Assembly: GCA_013365365.1 (NCBI GenBank)
Contig: JABVXU010000002.1
Location: forward strand, 1-64,000
DNA length: 64,000 nucleotides
Direction of reading: 5' to 3'
Source of the DNA: Cruorifilaria tuberocauda
Lineage: Eukaryota > Nematoda > Chromadorea > Rhabditida > Onchocercidae
Numbering within the stretch: the stretch's first letter is position 1; each line of letters begins with the position of its first letter. The position numbers were made by a program, and so were the translations under genes. Below are positions 36,183-49,500 of the stretch, one piece after another. The notes beneath the pieces are model-generated. The model searched no databases. It had not been told where the DNA came from and saw nothing but the letters and a program-made list of their open reading frames with translations.

Positions 36183-39053
36183 ATGTCCTCGGGAGAAAGT
36201 TCAAGCGATGATGAGTCGAGAGTGAATGCTCAAGAAAGCGGATCAGAGGACGATTCCATAGTTGACCAGTATCAACCAAATGCGGTAACATCATCGGATG
36301 ATAATGACGAACAGATCCAGAAGAAAGGTAAAATTTTAATCTTTTAATTTCTGAAAGCTTTCTGAATTTTTAATTTCTGAAGTTCGAAGAGCCAGCTTAT
36401 TTTTTTCTCTGCATGGTAATTATGGATTTTTATTTTCAGGAAAAGGTTTTAGTGCTGAAAAGAGCAGATCTCCATCACTAGAACGACAAAACGTAGTTGC
36501 GGCTGAAAGCGATGATGACTCATATGCTTCCTCGGAACGCCGCATACAAGCTGACGAAGATTCGGATATTTTGTTGGAACGACAACCGCTTCCTGCAGTT
36601 TCGGATGATTCAGATTCGGCTTCGGAACGAGAGCCAGATGAAGCAAAAGAGTCCGATGACAGCGAAAAAGACGGTGGCAATACATCGAAAAGTCCTTCTG
36701 AAACAGATGAAATAGAAGTGAAACAAGAGCTCAAAGATATTGCGTTATCAGAAAGTGACAGCGACAAAGAAACTGATGAAGAACCAAAGGTTATATTTTC
36801 TCAAGTTCCGAAGGTTTTCATTGATCTCGGAAAGAAGCCAATACTAATTATTCAGTCAAATTCAAATAACTTTGAATTTATTCAACACCATTGCTACTTT
36901 GAAATCGCCATAATTGCAAATAGCGTAAATAATATGTTGCGATGCAAACGCAGGACCTTTCTTTGATTCTTTTTTATAAATTTTGGAAAATGGAAGAGTT
37001 ATATTAAATTGAGATATATGGAATCAATTGAAAATAGCCTGACTTCGAAGGATTTTGAAGATATAAAAATTTTTTTTGCATTTAAAATGGTTTCAAATAT
37101 GGTTTCCATGTATTGCATCTAAAATGGTTTCAAGTAGAATCATGAACGCCTTATAAGTGATAAGATTCTTTTCTCGTTTTATCAACAGTTTTATCGCTCA
37201 AGAAAACGTTGCTATTTTAGGAATTGACGGAGGATGACATAGTTGGACCGCGTCTGTACCCTGATCCAGAAGCAGGTGTTGCGGACGCTGAACGTCTTGA
37301 ACCAACTGTCGTTGAAGTTAGCACTGCAAGAATATGTCCAAAATTTACTGACGAGGGACTCTATTTCGTGAAATTCCCAAACTTCTTGAGTATCGAACCT
37401 CGTCCATTTGATCAAGATCATTATGAAGACGAATTTGATGAGGATGATTTGCTGGACGAAGAGGGACGTGCTAGGCTGAAGTTGAGGGTGTGTACTATTG
37501 GTCTTCATTATGATCATGTTTTACGTATTAATAAGTACTTAAAATGCGCAACATTCGGCATTTATGACAATTTTTTAAAAACCTCCTCCGTTGGATAGTC
37601 GAATGTTTGATATTTTAATGTAAAAGTGTCGTTTTAACTAAATCTCGATTGCTCAAAGAGCTAAACTTGGTGAAACTAATAAATAGGAATGCGACAATTG
37701 ACATTACTTTGTGATGCAGTATCAGTTGTCGAACTCTTTTTTACTTTTAATGTTAATAAACTTAAACCGCCTTATAGGTAGAAAATACGATCCGTTGGCG
37801 TTATGTGTTGGATGATGATGGAAATATACAGAAACAAGGAAATTCAAAGATCGTTCGCTGGTCGGATGGAACGTATGTTTCTAGTACAGTTGTTGATTCT
37901 GCAAATCCTTTGGATTTTTTGTGTATCGAGATTTCAGGAATTCTTTGATCGAATTTCAGGATGTCCCTTTATCTTGGTGGAGAAATTTTCGATGTAATGG
38001 TACAGCCGATGCAACTTGACAATCATTTGTTCGTACGACAAGGTGCAGGCTTGCAAGGGCATGCTGTTTTCAAGCAAGTCTCAGTTCTCAGTTTCTTGCC
38101 AAAATCCATGCTTGCCGAGCAAAAAATTTGCTTCGATTTTTTGAGCGAAATGATCCGAATACAATAGATTTTCTCTTTTTGTATGAAAAGAACTATTAAA
38201 AAAAGCCTTTACTTCGTTAATTGCATATATAGACTTTGAGTGAGGAATATTTTTATTTGCAGAGAAAAATTAGTGTTTCGGCCGCATTCAACCGATTCTA
38301 TTACGCATCGGAAGGTCACGTTGTCAATGGCAGATCGATCTAATAAGTCACAAAAAGTGAAAGTTTTGACTGCAGTCGGTTCAAATCCAGAATCAAAGAA
38401 AGCGGTATAGTTTGACCATTTGTGTTCGAACTTATACATTTCAAATGAGATTTTGATAAAAAAGGTACTAGGATATAATAAGGCTTATTCCTTCAGGAAA
38501 TAGTTCGAAAAGAAGAGGAGCGTATGCGTGCTCAGAGTCGTCGTGAAGCACAACAGAGACGTAATCGTATGCGTCCGTCCTTAGGTCGATCAGGGTTGAC
38601 TGCTAACTTCTTGGAAGACAGAGATGAAGATTCTGGTACTTCCTGTTTCTGCCTTTTTTCGTCGTTTAACTTTCGTATATGGAGACAACACTTTCTCTTA
38701 TAGACGAAGAGTCAATATCTGCTATCAAGAATCGTTACAAGCATGGTTTGGATGATAGACCACTAATCGGCCACTCAGACTCTGAGGATTCAGATTCAAA
38801 ACGATTGCATGATGCTAAGAAAGATAGCGAAGACAGTGATAGTGATCAGGTTATTCGCTTAATACTATTCATATAAGATATATTTTTCTTTGTGAAACGC
38901 CAAATTACTGTTAGCGAAGGAAATTTTTTTGGAATTAACTTTTTTTTTTGCGATTCTTTATTTATAAATTAAAGTGATTCCACATTGCAGGGAATGAAAA
39001 AGCAGAAGAAGAGGAAAGTGATTATTGAAGATGATGATGAAGAAGAGAATTAG
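36183..39053 (+). CDS. leo-1: RNA polymerase-associated protein LEO1 (PAF1 complex)
   Basis: Subunit of the PAF1 complex, which rides on elongating RNA polymerase II and supports histone modification. Exons 36183-36327, 36440-36789 (or 36813), 37221-37487, 37778-37872, 37960-38073, 38263-38404, 38497-38635, 38704-38849, 38991-39053; about 486 aa. N-terminal third is acidic and Ser/Asp/Glu-rich ([11 protein letters not shown] onward). The LEO1 core follows: [100 protein letters not shown], then [18 protein letters not shown] and IKNRYKHG. The C-terminus is basic then acidic ([18 protein letters not shown]). The intron after exon 5 uses a GC donor (TTCAA|GCAAGT), the only choice that yields [12 protein letters not shown] as in the family. 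End of exon 2 is ambiguous by 24 nt. Confidence 0.94.
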
Positions 39054-39752
39054 GATTTCTCATTTCTGTCCATGTATAGATGTTGTCATTTTATTTTTAT
39101 TTCTTGATATGACTTTCTTACACTCATTGTTCATTGTTCTCTAATATAGTATAACTAAATTTTACGAATACAAGTTTTTATTGCGGGCGAGACAAAGAGT
39201 CGAATTTATTTTTCATTAAATTCATGGGGAAAATTCGTATTGCTAATTTATAGCATTTATCACAAACAATTTTTTTACCGCTAACTATTTAGTACGGTTT
39301 CGTTGATTTATTAAAAATTGTAAGGTCCATAGTTTCTGATTTCTGTAAACTGTTTATAACTGAAATTTTAAGTGACCTAATCTATTACTTTGCTTTCAAA
39401 TATTTTTCTTGCATTGATCTTCGTTAACATACAAATAATAATGGAGAGACTGTTTATATGTGCTCGAACCTGTCAATGCACTTCATCATTAAAAATAATA
39501 CCTATCAATTCTGAGATCAAACGTTTCGATTTCTGGTGCCGTCAGAAATACATAAAATCAACTATCACTGGAAGATTTATCCTATTTTCGGCTCATATCA
39601 GTTTGAACTAATATTAGAGCCTCATAGTCATTAGGATTTTAATTCTGTTCTCATCTAACTACTATAAAAGTTTATCTTGATTGAATGTTTCGAAAATGAC
39701 TGTTGAGCAAGTTCCTAATGTAGCAACATAATTATCGCATCATTTTGATAGG
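39054..39752. other. intergenic between leo-1 and the E2F gene
   Basis: 700 bp, same-strand neighbours. Contains the 3' UTR of leo-1 and the promoter of the E2F gene. The acceptor-like CATTTTGATAG ends one base before the E2F ATG, suggesting trans-splicing. No gene seen. Confidence 0.5.
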
Positions 39753-41845
39753 ATGGCTAATGTAAAGCAGTGGAGGCATCAGTCACTTGAAGTCGACGGG
39801 TCGAGTCAGAAAAGTGTGGAGGACAAAGATTCTGAAGTTGTTGCAAGTGGATATGATGAAGAATCGGTAGACGATGAGGATACGAAGCAATCATCATCCG
39901 TTTGTCGTGCCGAGAAATCACTGGGCATATTAACCCAACGATTTGTAGATTTATTGCAGAGGGCGCGGGGTGGCATTGTCGATTTGAATGTTGTAAGAAT
40001 TCTTTTTATCTGTTGACATGCAATGAGGTACTAAGGAAATCATCATTCCTGATCTAATTGTTGATTCATCTTTTTCATTATTGCTCTCTCAGAGTGCTAT
40101 GGATTCATGTTCCCTGTAATTTTACGTCATTTTTAGACATTTAGAACTTTTGTTTTTTTTGTTATTTGACTAATAGGTGCTAGTAACTAATTCAAGCGAA
40201 GTTTATTTAAGTATGGGTTTTGATTAGAATTTGTGATCACGATATAATTGGTTTTGAAAGTTTAAATATTCTGAAGGCAGCTGAAGAATTACAAGTACGG
40301 CAGAAACGAAGGATATATGATATAACCAACGTGCTGGAAGGTATCGGATTAATTGAAAAAAAATCGAAAAATATTATTAATTGGAAGTGAGTTTCAAATT
40401 GTGTCGTATTGATACATTCTTGATCACTTCATGACATTTTCATCAATTAATATATTATAAATTTTTTTAAAGAGGTGGGAAGCTGAGAAAGCATGGTTCT
40501 TTTCCGGATACTGATCCTGAGGAACAGAAACGTGTTTCGAAACGGAAAGCTGAATTAGAAGAGCTAGAAAAGGAAGAACGCATTCTCGATACTCATATTA
40601 AATGGATGAAACAGGTCTAAATTGTAACTATTTCAATATTTATATTTTCATTTTAATTACTATTTCTCGTTTATTGTTTTTATCTCTGAGTTTAGTTATA
40701 TAAGTTAATTTCTAGAGCTTGCGAAATGTTAGTGAATATCAGAAAAACATGAAGTTGGCATATTTGACGGAAGAAGATATATTGTCTGTTTTTGAAGATA
40801 GCCGAGTTTTTGCGATACAAGCTCCCCCTGGCACTTTCGTTGAAATTGGTGCACCGCCAAGGGTTTGCTTATTTAATTCAGTTTTTGCTTAATTTTTCTT
40901 TCCTATACAGCAGATTTAATTTTGCATTTGAAAATGTGATGTACAGATGCGTGACTTTGATATGCAGTACAATTTACGACTAAAAAGTACATTTGGTCCG
41001 GCAAACGCAATATTGTTGGGAGAAGTGAACAGTACCCAAAATCGAGGCGACTTGTTTGTTAACAAATCCCAGGTATTCACGATGATGTGAAATTAATGGA
41101 TCATCTGTCGTTGCAAAGCCTAAATTTATTAGCGGGTTTAAAACCCTGACAAATTTCTTGAAAATCAGCGCTTTGTCAAATTCTTTGTCTTACTAAATTC
41201 AACATACATTCATTTCTGCACCCAAATTTCTGGAAGAATTACTTACCTATCGATTACTTTTCGGAAAACTCTGCTGAAGTATTGATTGCAGCCTATGCCG
41301 TACGTTGTGGAAGGTGAGGTGCCAAGACAGTTTTTAGAGGATGATGAAGATGAAAGCATGCTGAAAAAGAGACGATTGGATGATGATTTTAGTGACCAAT
41401 CTGATCCCGTATTGCCTTTTATTCCATCTCGTAAGCAATGATTTCTTCCGGATTTATAGTAAAACGTTTAAAGCAGAATGGGCGCACTGTAATGTAATAT
41501 ATTTATGAGAAAAATATGATAGAAATTGATCAAGGAGGTAGAATCAGAAAAAATCTTATTCGGAATGTAATAGTTTCAGAAGGCGAACGTCAAAAATCAT
41601 CTCAGCAAGGGTGCAGTTCTTTGCAATCACAAAGACAAACCAGTCCTACGTTTAGTCAAGGTAATTTGTTTTTAATCACATTTTCACTGTTTTTTCTGCA
41701 GAAAAATGTGATGAACTTAACTTTGCTTTTAGAAATCCGAGAAGTAATGAGAAAGCTAAGTCCGCCGCCATCCGAACGTGATTATATTTTTAGTTTGAGT
41801 CAGGGCGAAACATTACCAGACCTTTTTGAAGATGATCTCATTTGA
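39753..41845 (+). CDS. efl-1: E2F transcription factor (E2F4/5 class, EFL-1-like)
   Basis: DNA-binding partner of DP that controls cell-cycle genes and is bound by pocket proteins. Exons 39753-39992, 40277-40386, 40473-40614, 40716-40862, 40947-41072, 41292-41430, 41580-41660, 41733-41845; predicted 365 aa. Order: acidic N-terminus; winged-helix DNA-binding domain ([39 protein letters not shown] with the E2F/DP RRIYD motif, SKNIINW); dimerisation leucine zipper region ([20 protein letters not shown]); marked box ([24 protein letters not shown]); and a C-terminal pocket-protein binding/activation motif, [15 protein letters not shown]. No cyclin A binding region precedes the DNA-binding domain, fitting the E2F4/5 class. 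Intron 5 (41073-41291) contains a copy of a dispersed repeat. Assignment to EFL-1 rather than EFL-2 is by domain structure only. Confidence 0.93.
41094..41252 (+). repeat. dispersed repeat, copy B, inside E2F intron 5
   Basis: Same-orientation second copy of the repeat at 32623-32780; about 94% identical by eye over 158-159 bp. It makes up almost three quarters of the 219-bp intron, so the intron may have been enlarged, or created, by the insertion. No target-site duplication or terminal inverted repeat is obvious. Confidence 0.9.
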
Positions 41846-42941
41846 TATTCTTTTGGTGATATTTAGATATTTATGTGGAAAAGTTTGAAGTGTATATTCT
41901 TTATTAATTTTGTTTTTTGTGTTTCTTTCCTCCAATTGTTGGTCTTATATATCCAATGCTGCTGTGATCGTCTTGTTTTCTGTATCAATTCATCTGTATT
42001 TAGCATTGGATATCTTGAAGTTTGTGTGTTACTTTAATTTAGATCTTGTTTCTTCTTTATGTTTCTGATTTTCTTATAATGTATATGATCGGATTCAGCA
42101 TTTTTATAGTTCCACTTTTTCGCTACTAATTACACATTTTAGATTTGTCCGTTTTAGTGTATTCCAATTAATTCAGGTATTTACTTTATAATTTTGTTTG
42201 ATATAGTTATATTCGCTGATATTCTGATAGCGTTGCACTTTGTTAAGTTCTGTGCAAAAAAGTAAAAATTTTAGTTATCATTTACAACAGTTTAGATGAA
42301 TTATACATGTAGAGTATGCATTTTATTTTGATAAAGATTACCAGTTTACTAATTTCACAACATTAGCGAAGTTTCTTATCGGAATTCGGATATCATTTCG
42401 GGCATCAATTATTAGTAGTTTTTCTCTCGACCTATTTCGGATTATTTTTGCTGATCCGGATCGCAGGTCTTCCAGATTGTTAATAATTTCCAGAGGAATT
42501 GCATTACATCCAATCAGATTAGCGTAATTGCGTTACTTTGAGATCAGAATACTGATGTTTTGCAGTTCTTTTTACCGCTTTTAAAGGTTCCGAATATCTA
42601 GATCAAGTGACTGCTTTGTTTCATTTTGTTTTTTGAGATTTCCTGTTATCGGTTTGGATGTGATGTTCCGTGAGCTCGAGACTGCGATATCTCCTCCAAA
42701 GTCTGCTGTTGGTTAGTTCCTTAAAATTTTCAGTGCCTGTTTCTTACCAATACAAATTTTTAAGCTATATTTTTGGGCTTCATGATCAATTTAAATGCCG
42801 TCAAGTGCACTGCAGTTACGAAATTGTGGGTTACTTTTAAATTTGCAGTATTTTCAGTTATGATTGTTTGAATATTCAGTTAGATATACATTTTCAGGCA
42901 GTTTCAATGAACAAAACACATCGTTCAGATCATCTGAAACA
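41846..42941. other. intergenic between E2F and the SUPT7L-like gene
   Basis: 1.1 kb, T-rich on the plus strand, containing the E2F 3' UTR. Acceptor-like TTTTCAG and GGCAG at 42897 and 42901 precede the next gene's ATG by about 40 bases, a possible spliced-leader site. No gene seen. Confidence 0.5.
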
Positions 42942-44361
42942 ATGAAGGAATCTAATGTTGTTGAGTAGGTTTTGTTTGCGTTATAAAGGATACTGTTATC
43001 ATTGGTTAAACTTGCCTACTCATGTTTTCATATTCTGAGAATTTCGTCATATTTGGAAAATGAAAATCAAATTTTCAGTAGTAGTAATATAGATACTTTC
43101 TAAAGACATTCACATAAATTGGATTTTAATGGAAGTTTATACTGTAGGATTCATTTCGATCCATTGGTGATGCATACTATTTCATTATTACGATATAATC
43201 GTAAAATTAATTGTTATCGAGTAAGAATGGGACAGCCACCATCACTACCTATATTCAATCCAATTACATTAAAGCTACCTGATTCGTAAGTATTTTGCAA
43301 CGTTTCAGTCTTTTTTTGGAAAATAGAAAAAGAGTATTCTAAAATTTTTTGGAAACGAAGTTGAATGCTGGAATACTTTTTTCTTTACTTGTTGTTCTTA
43401 AAATTAACAAAAATTTGCAGACAAGATATGGCAAATGAGTTTTCGGAAGAGAATGTGCAATTATTACTCAGAAAAGCAATGGCAGTTTTGGCAGCTCATT
43501 TAGGTTTTATTAGTAGGTTAATGCTTCAAAATCCTTAACGAATTAGATTCATAGTGAAATGTTTACCTGAGTGAAATCTACTAAACATCGTTTAATTTTT
43601 CTTAAAACTTATATTTGTTTTGCTATTGCATTGGAGTTGAAATAAGTTCCTAAAAGGTCCTATTCAGAAATGGAATCGTCTGTGGCATATCTCCTGTCAC
43701 GAATTGTAGCTGGGAGAATTAAAAGAATGTGCTTGAATTTGAATCTTTCACATCAGAGGCGAATAAAAGGAAGAGAAACAGCATTCCCTGTATGTTGCTT
43801 TATACTTCTTCCTGATTTTATAAAAATCTAAATAAAGAAATACTTCCCCACTTTCATGGATATTTCATTTCTGCGACATATAGTTAATGTGGGAGCTAAG
43901 AAATCTAGTTCTAAATACTATATACTAACGATATACATGTATTTCTTAAAAAAAGTTTATAAACTATTAGAATTCTGGTTTAACCCATTTAATTGTAGCT
44001 TCGACAACCTGTTCTAGCAAACCGGTAGTAGTGTCGTCAAAACTTGCTTGAAATGTTTAGAAATATATAATCCGGATATAAACAGTACTTGATGCAACAT
44101 GTGGACCATAAAAAAAGTCGAAAATAAGTAAAATAATTCCAAAGATTTCAGTCAGCACTAATGCATGCGCTTCGCTTGGAAAATGTCAGGGATGTCACAG
44201 AACTGCAGGAATTCTATAAGAATCGTGTCATCTTCTATCATGATCGAATATTACTTTCTTGTACACAAAAATATGAAAAAGCTGTGAAGAAATTTGCTTC
44301 CTGTCAAGCTGAAAAAATCAGTCAATTTACGGATGAAACTTCATTAAAATGTGCTCCTTAA
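42942..44361 (+). CDS. supt7l: SUPT7L (STAF65-gamma)-like SAGA subunit, short form
   Basis: SUPT7L is a histone-fold subunit of the SAGA/STAGA coactivator, pairing with a TAF10-type partner. Exons 42942-42964, 43148-43285, 43421-43512, 43668-43789, 44152-44361; predicted 194 aa against about 414 in human. The alignable parts are FDPLVMHTISLLRYNRKI (human LTIHTIQLIQHNRRL), the bromo-associated histone fold ENVQLLLRKAMAVLAAHLGF (human RQLLYQAVATILAHAGF) with MESSVAYLLSRIV, and the following LQEFYKNRVIFYHDRIL (human LQKFWQHRIKDYHSYML). The human C-terminal half is absent. The first exon is only 23 nt. The call rests on three collinear similarities; a profile search should confirm it. Confidence 0.82.
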
Positions 44362-46526
44362 AAATTGCAGCCAAAGAATTGAAAACAAGGAAAGTGTAAT
44401 TAATGTCTATATCTCTATTCTTGGCTATCTGAATAGACGGTATATATTAGTCCAATTTTGGCAGACTTTGCTCTTCGAAAAATATTTGTGCTTTAAAACT
44501 TTTCGCATAAAAATTTTTAAGTTGCTTAACTGCAGATTTAGTATTTAGTGAGATGATATCTTCGGTACTCGAAATATATAGAATTTAATTCGAAAAAGGC
44601 TTAAAGATATGAGTAAAGTAGCAATAAGAGGAAAGAAGAATTGAACTTATTCTGATGCCCTAAATCTAACAAATTTGTTCGGTAAAATAGCAAAAAGTTT
44701 CGATTTTTTTACGAATAAATTGCATTTATTTCTCTGTTACATAGATCAAGCTATGATCAAACATACGGCTGCTTTTCTGTTGGCGTAAATTATGAATAAG
44801 AATGTTAAAATTTCTTTAACAATAGAAATCGGAACGAAAGGCACTGGGAAAGAAATTAAATTTTAATTTCATAAGATGTCAGTTGTTTGGAGATATTAGG
44901 CAAGGAAAAAACAGTAGTAGTAGCAGGAATGGAGATTTCGTACAGAGAATACATGAGATATTATTCACGACATTCTCTGTTAGATTTCGAAATTTGTGTA
45001 AGCGGGACTCTTAGTAATTTTATGCCCAGTAGTGTATTTTTATGGAACTACTGCTTGAAGCATATTCCGTTAGATCATCATTTCAAATTAATATAGTTAC
45101 AAATTAGCAATGCCAGTTTGCATGCTGAAGGTTTATGTAGCTTCGTGATTTTTACACATGAATTATTGATAATCACAAAATTTCAGTTAGTTTTAAATAA
45201 TTAAGTGAAAAATCCATTACAGTACCCTACTTTGTGATAAGCAAATCTCTAATATTTGTTGTTCCAAATTTTTTTTTGACGAACTTAGACGTTGAAATTA
45301 GAAAATGTTATAAGTAAATAAGCTCCATTACTTTTAATTCTTGGACTTCAGCACTGCATCGATCATAAAGTGTGCTTCGTGACGATAATCGAAGCAGATA
45401 CTTCTATAAGCTAAATTTAAAATGCAATCTTCAAATTTCTCATCTCAACCTTCATCCCTTACACTGTTCTTCTTGTCTAAACTCTATTAATACTGTATTT
45501 GAATAAAAAGAAATCATCATTCTTAATTTACTTCTTTAGCAATTTTATATGAAACTCGTATCTTTCTACTATACCTTCATCTTTTTTGCTGAGGTATTTA
45601 TCAATATTTTTATAATATACACTGCATGAACGCGTCGAATTGCTAAAGTTCTCAAAACAGAATGGTTTATTCAACATTTTCCGTATACGGCATACGAAGA
45701 ACCACAAATAGCTTCGAAATATCTTTATATTCTTTTTAGCTTTAAAGATTAAATATTAACAATTTGACACAGATCTTTCGATACCATTTTCCTGAGCATA
45801 TCATATTCTCCACTGATATATGCATGGAAAACGCTTATAATGACACCTAAGAATAAATCTTAAGATTTGTTTGGATACATCGAATTATCTTTAAAAAATT
45901 GGCATAGTAGATAGCAATCTTTCCAGCTCCAAAATGATATTAATCTTACACAATTCAACATGAAATCGAAGCAAACTAAATGACTTACGGCACAGTATTT
46001 TTGTACACGAATAACATGAAGCATCATTGAACTATACTCAAGAAAGCATTATATATAGAGAAGGAAATATTATAATCATACATAATATTATTCTCAAATT
46101 TATGATGTTATTATCGACTTCTTATCACGTTAAATGCTGAATTCTTTAGAAAATCCAAAAAAGAAGAGAAGGATCAAACTGGCCAGAACATTCTGCAGTA
46201 ATCATATAGTTCAGTCCCGGCAAGCATTCAAGCAAGATAAAAATGATGCTACAAAACATCACATATCTTTCACAACTATTAGGAAATGAAAGCTAAATTT
46301 GAAAAATAGTTTTCTTCATTCATGATTTTAATAATGCTATAAGTTATAGCTAGATGAATAATAGCCCATATCAGCTTTTTCACTTCAGTTGTAAATTATT
46401 GAAATGGTTATGAAAAATATCAAAAAACATTGAGATTGGAAGGGGTTGAACCCTTCCTTAAATCATGTTGATATTCTGGAATTCCAACAGATTAAGTGAT
46501 TTACATTTCACGAAAAATAAATAAAG
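44362..46526. other. convergent intergenic region, no gene seen
   Basis: 2.2 kb between the SUPT7L-like stop (plus) and the alpha-SNAP stop (minus). AT-rich, with scattered short frames (for example 44887-45096) that lack splice context or recognisable motifs. No repeat detected. Confidence 0.5.
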
Positions 46527-49500
46527 TTATTTAAGATCATCATCGTCTTCATCACCACATGATCGCTTGATTTTGACCAAAAGTGATGTATGCCATTGAT
46601 CCAAACGAGATATTTTATCGAAAGCTTTCACTTTTTCCGTGAACCCCATTTGATTTTTGTCCTCCAGGCACGAAATTAATTCACTGAAAATAATGAAAAA
46701 TAGAAGACACTTGAAAAATAATGCTTAAAATATTGATATACAAAAAACTAAACTGTATTAAGAAAATTTCCAAAATAATAAAAACTAACTTGACAAATTT
46801 ATATTCTCGAGAATCTACAAATGATGGAGAAATTTCCTCATATCGCTTCAGTGCATTTTGAGTATCTAGCTAAATTAAAAAACTGAATGGTAAGATTTAA
46901 GACAAAAAATAATAGAATAAAGACTAATTACAGCATGATATTAGATTGGTAACGAACTAAATTTTTTTGTAACATTAATATGGATAGTAGAATCTCCTCG
47001 TTTCATGTTAACAATCTCACTTCAGTATAATTAACTGAATTTCCAGATCAGACCACAATGTTTTTTATGCTGTCAAACACATCGTTTCAGATATTCTGCT
47101 CACTCCACAGTATTACTCTCATTAATTCTGACGAAAACGCAGTATGTTTTTCATAAAAAGTGAGTTAATCATATTGTCAAAGTTATCACGTTCATTCTGA
47201 AGTAGTAAAACATGAGCTGACCAAATCAGAACAAAGGTGACAAAGAAGAGACTGGAAAAAGTGATTTTTCGCAGCATATTTCAAGGTTGGATGATCAGCT
47301 TCCCAAGTAGCCACTTCTTCGAAAATTTTGATTGCTCTTTTGTAATCTTCCAGCTGTGCGGCATACTAAAAATGGAACAAAAACTACTCAAGAAGACAGT
47401 AAATATGTAAAAAGACAATAAAATAAGCAAAGTTAACATTAAATTCTCGATGCCTTTCAAAAACTATTTATTTAAAAGTACTTTAGTGTAAATTTAGAAA
47501 ATTACCTGTGCAACTTTAATCATACACTTGGTAGCCGAACTCCGGCTTTCTTCACCTTTATAAAAATCAGCTGCCTCCTGAAAAACAGAAGTATCTTAAA
47601 GTGAGTTTAGACATTCCTTTCATTTGCCTTAACTAAAAAAATTAGTGACTAAAATATACCTGATAATGAGCCATGGCTTGTGCCATATCTGGAGCTTCGC
47701 TTTCAAAAATTTCAGCCATTGTACAGTGATATTTAGCAGCCATATTGAAACGACCCATATCTGTGTAAGTTTCTGCAGTCTTCATTAAGCAATCAATCGC
47801 TTGCTAAAAATAATAAGACCTGTTAGTTTATTAAGATTTATTTCCACTGTTAACATTTAACATGCACCCTGTAAATTTGTAAAAATTTTATTTAGTCTCA
47901 TTACGCCTATGAAAATTCACTTATAATAATGAGTGAAATATCTCCACATCAATTTTAAATTGCTATAAAATTGATGAAAAGACTGAAAAACAATAATGGT
48001 TTCACATATATGGAGCAACTTTACATTAATTCAGCACTATCATAAAATAAAATTGAACCATCCTTCTAGGGGTTTAACGTTATCAAAGAAGCGAAGAATG
48101 CAACATTAACGACTGTAAAGTTGATCCCACTGTAAAAATAAATGCTTTGAATAAAAGTGAACGCATTTGTTGTTAAATCAGAATGTCATAGCATCAGTTT
48201 ATTTCAACTGATAATTCGAAATATTTAAATCAACAAAAACGTAACAAATATTTTGAATCAAACAAAAATTTACAGCTATTTCTAAGCTTAAGCTGAATCG
48301 AAATATTCGATAAAAATAGAAAATATACTATTAATATTACTTCAAATCCCTAACAAATGGATTATGATCATTAAACAAAGTGAACAGTTCAGAAAGTTTA
48401 CCTGTGGATTAACTTTACGATAACAATTGGCTGCTTCTGCATAATTTGAAGCTGCATCGTGCTTTCGATCAGTAGCTGCTGCATGTATTTCTGCGGATCT
48501 CACAAATGCGTCGCCTGCTTCTCTCCATAATTTTGATATTTTGAATAAATTTCCTGCCTTAATCATTATCAAATTACAATATAACACTTACCCAAAACAA
48601 CAATCAAGAAAATCCCGAGATGACGATATTACCTATCTTTTTTCAGTTATAATCTCCAAAAGTATTGATCAAAGATATTTGTTCCGAACTTGCTTTTTTC
48701 TTTGATATAAATGTCAACCAATGACCATATTAACTTTATTACAAGAATAAAGAGGCGCAATATGGATGACATTTAAACAGAGAAAGAATAAATAAAATAT
48801 CCAATAGAGAAAATGGTAGAGGTCTTTATGTGGTTTGGCATTTCTTCCTTTGTTACCTCAGTTTTATATTCGGTGGAAGACCTCTAACATGCAATCTTTT
48901 ATTTTGCACACTGCTTGATTGGCAAGCTCCATAACACTACCTCGATAAGAACATGGATTGAGAGTAGTTAATTTTGCGAAGAATTATCACAATCACTCCA
49001 AATAATTCACAACTAATTCCACTCATCTAATGTGTTTCAGCAAATAAGCTTCTTAATTCAATTACTACAAACACTATGGTTTAATAGCACATTGAGAATA
49101 GTCATCAGCAACTTCTTTTACATGTTTCTATCGTTCATTACTCTGGAAAATTTTCGTTCTCTTAGTTTCAAAGGTAGGTTCCTTCTGTTCGCTGCCAAAG
49201 ACAATTATTCGCGGTATCCGAGGATGCGTATTGCAGGAACTACTGACTTCTTTCATTTCTGCTGCTTCAAATTCTTTTCGTGGCAACTTCCTCCTTTTCA
49301 TAAATAATGAGGGATCAGTTATACCGTGCATCTTTTCAGAGTGCCAATTTCTTTCTTCTGCGCTTCCATATATTTGAGCACAAGAGACTTCATAACATCG
49401 AAACAGTGCTATATTTCGATTACGATCTCTTTTGCTCTTAAAAATCGAACAATGATTTTCATCGGCATGGATTTCTAAACAATGTATATTTGGAAATTGC

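Noticed and set aside
36420..36767. 115-aa serine-rich open frame on the minus strand
   Set aside because: Antisense of the acidic Ser/Glu-rich exon 2 of leo-1; the serine richness is the complement of GAA/GAT codons.
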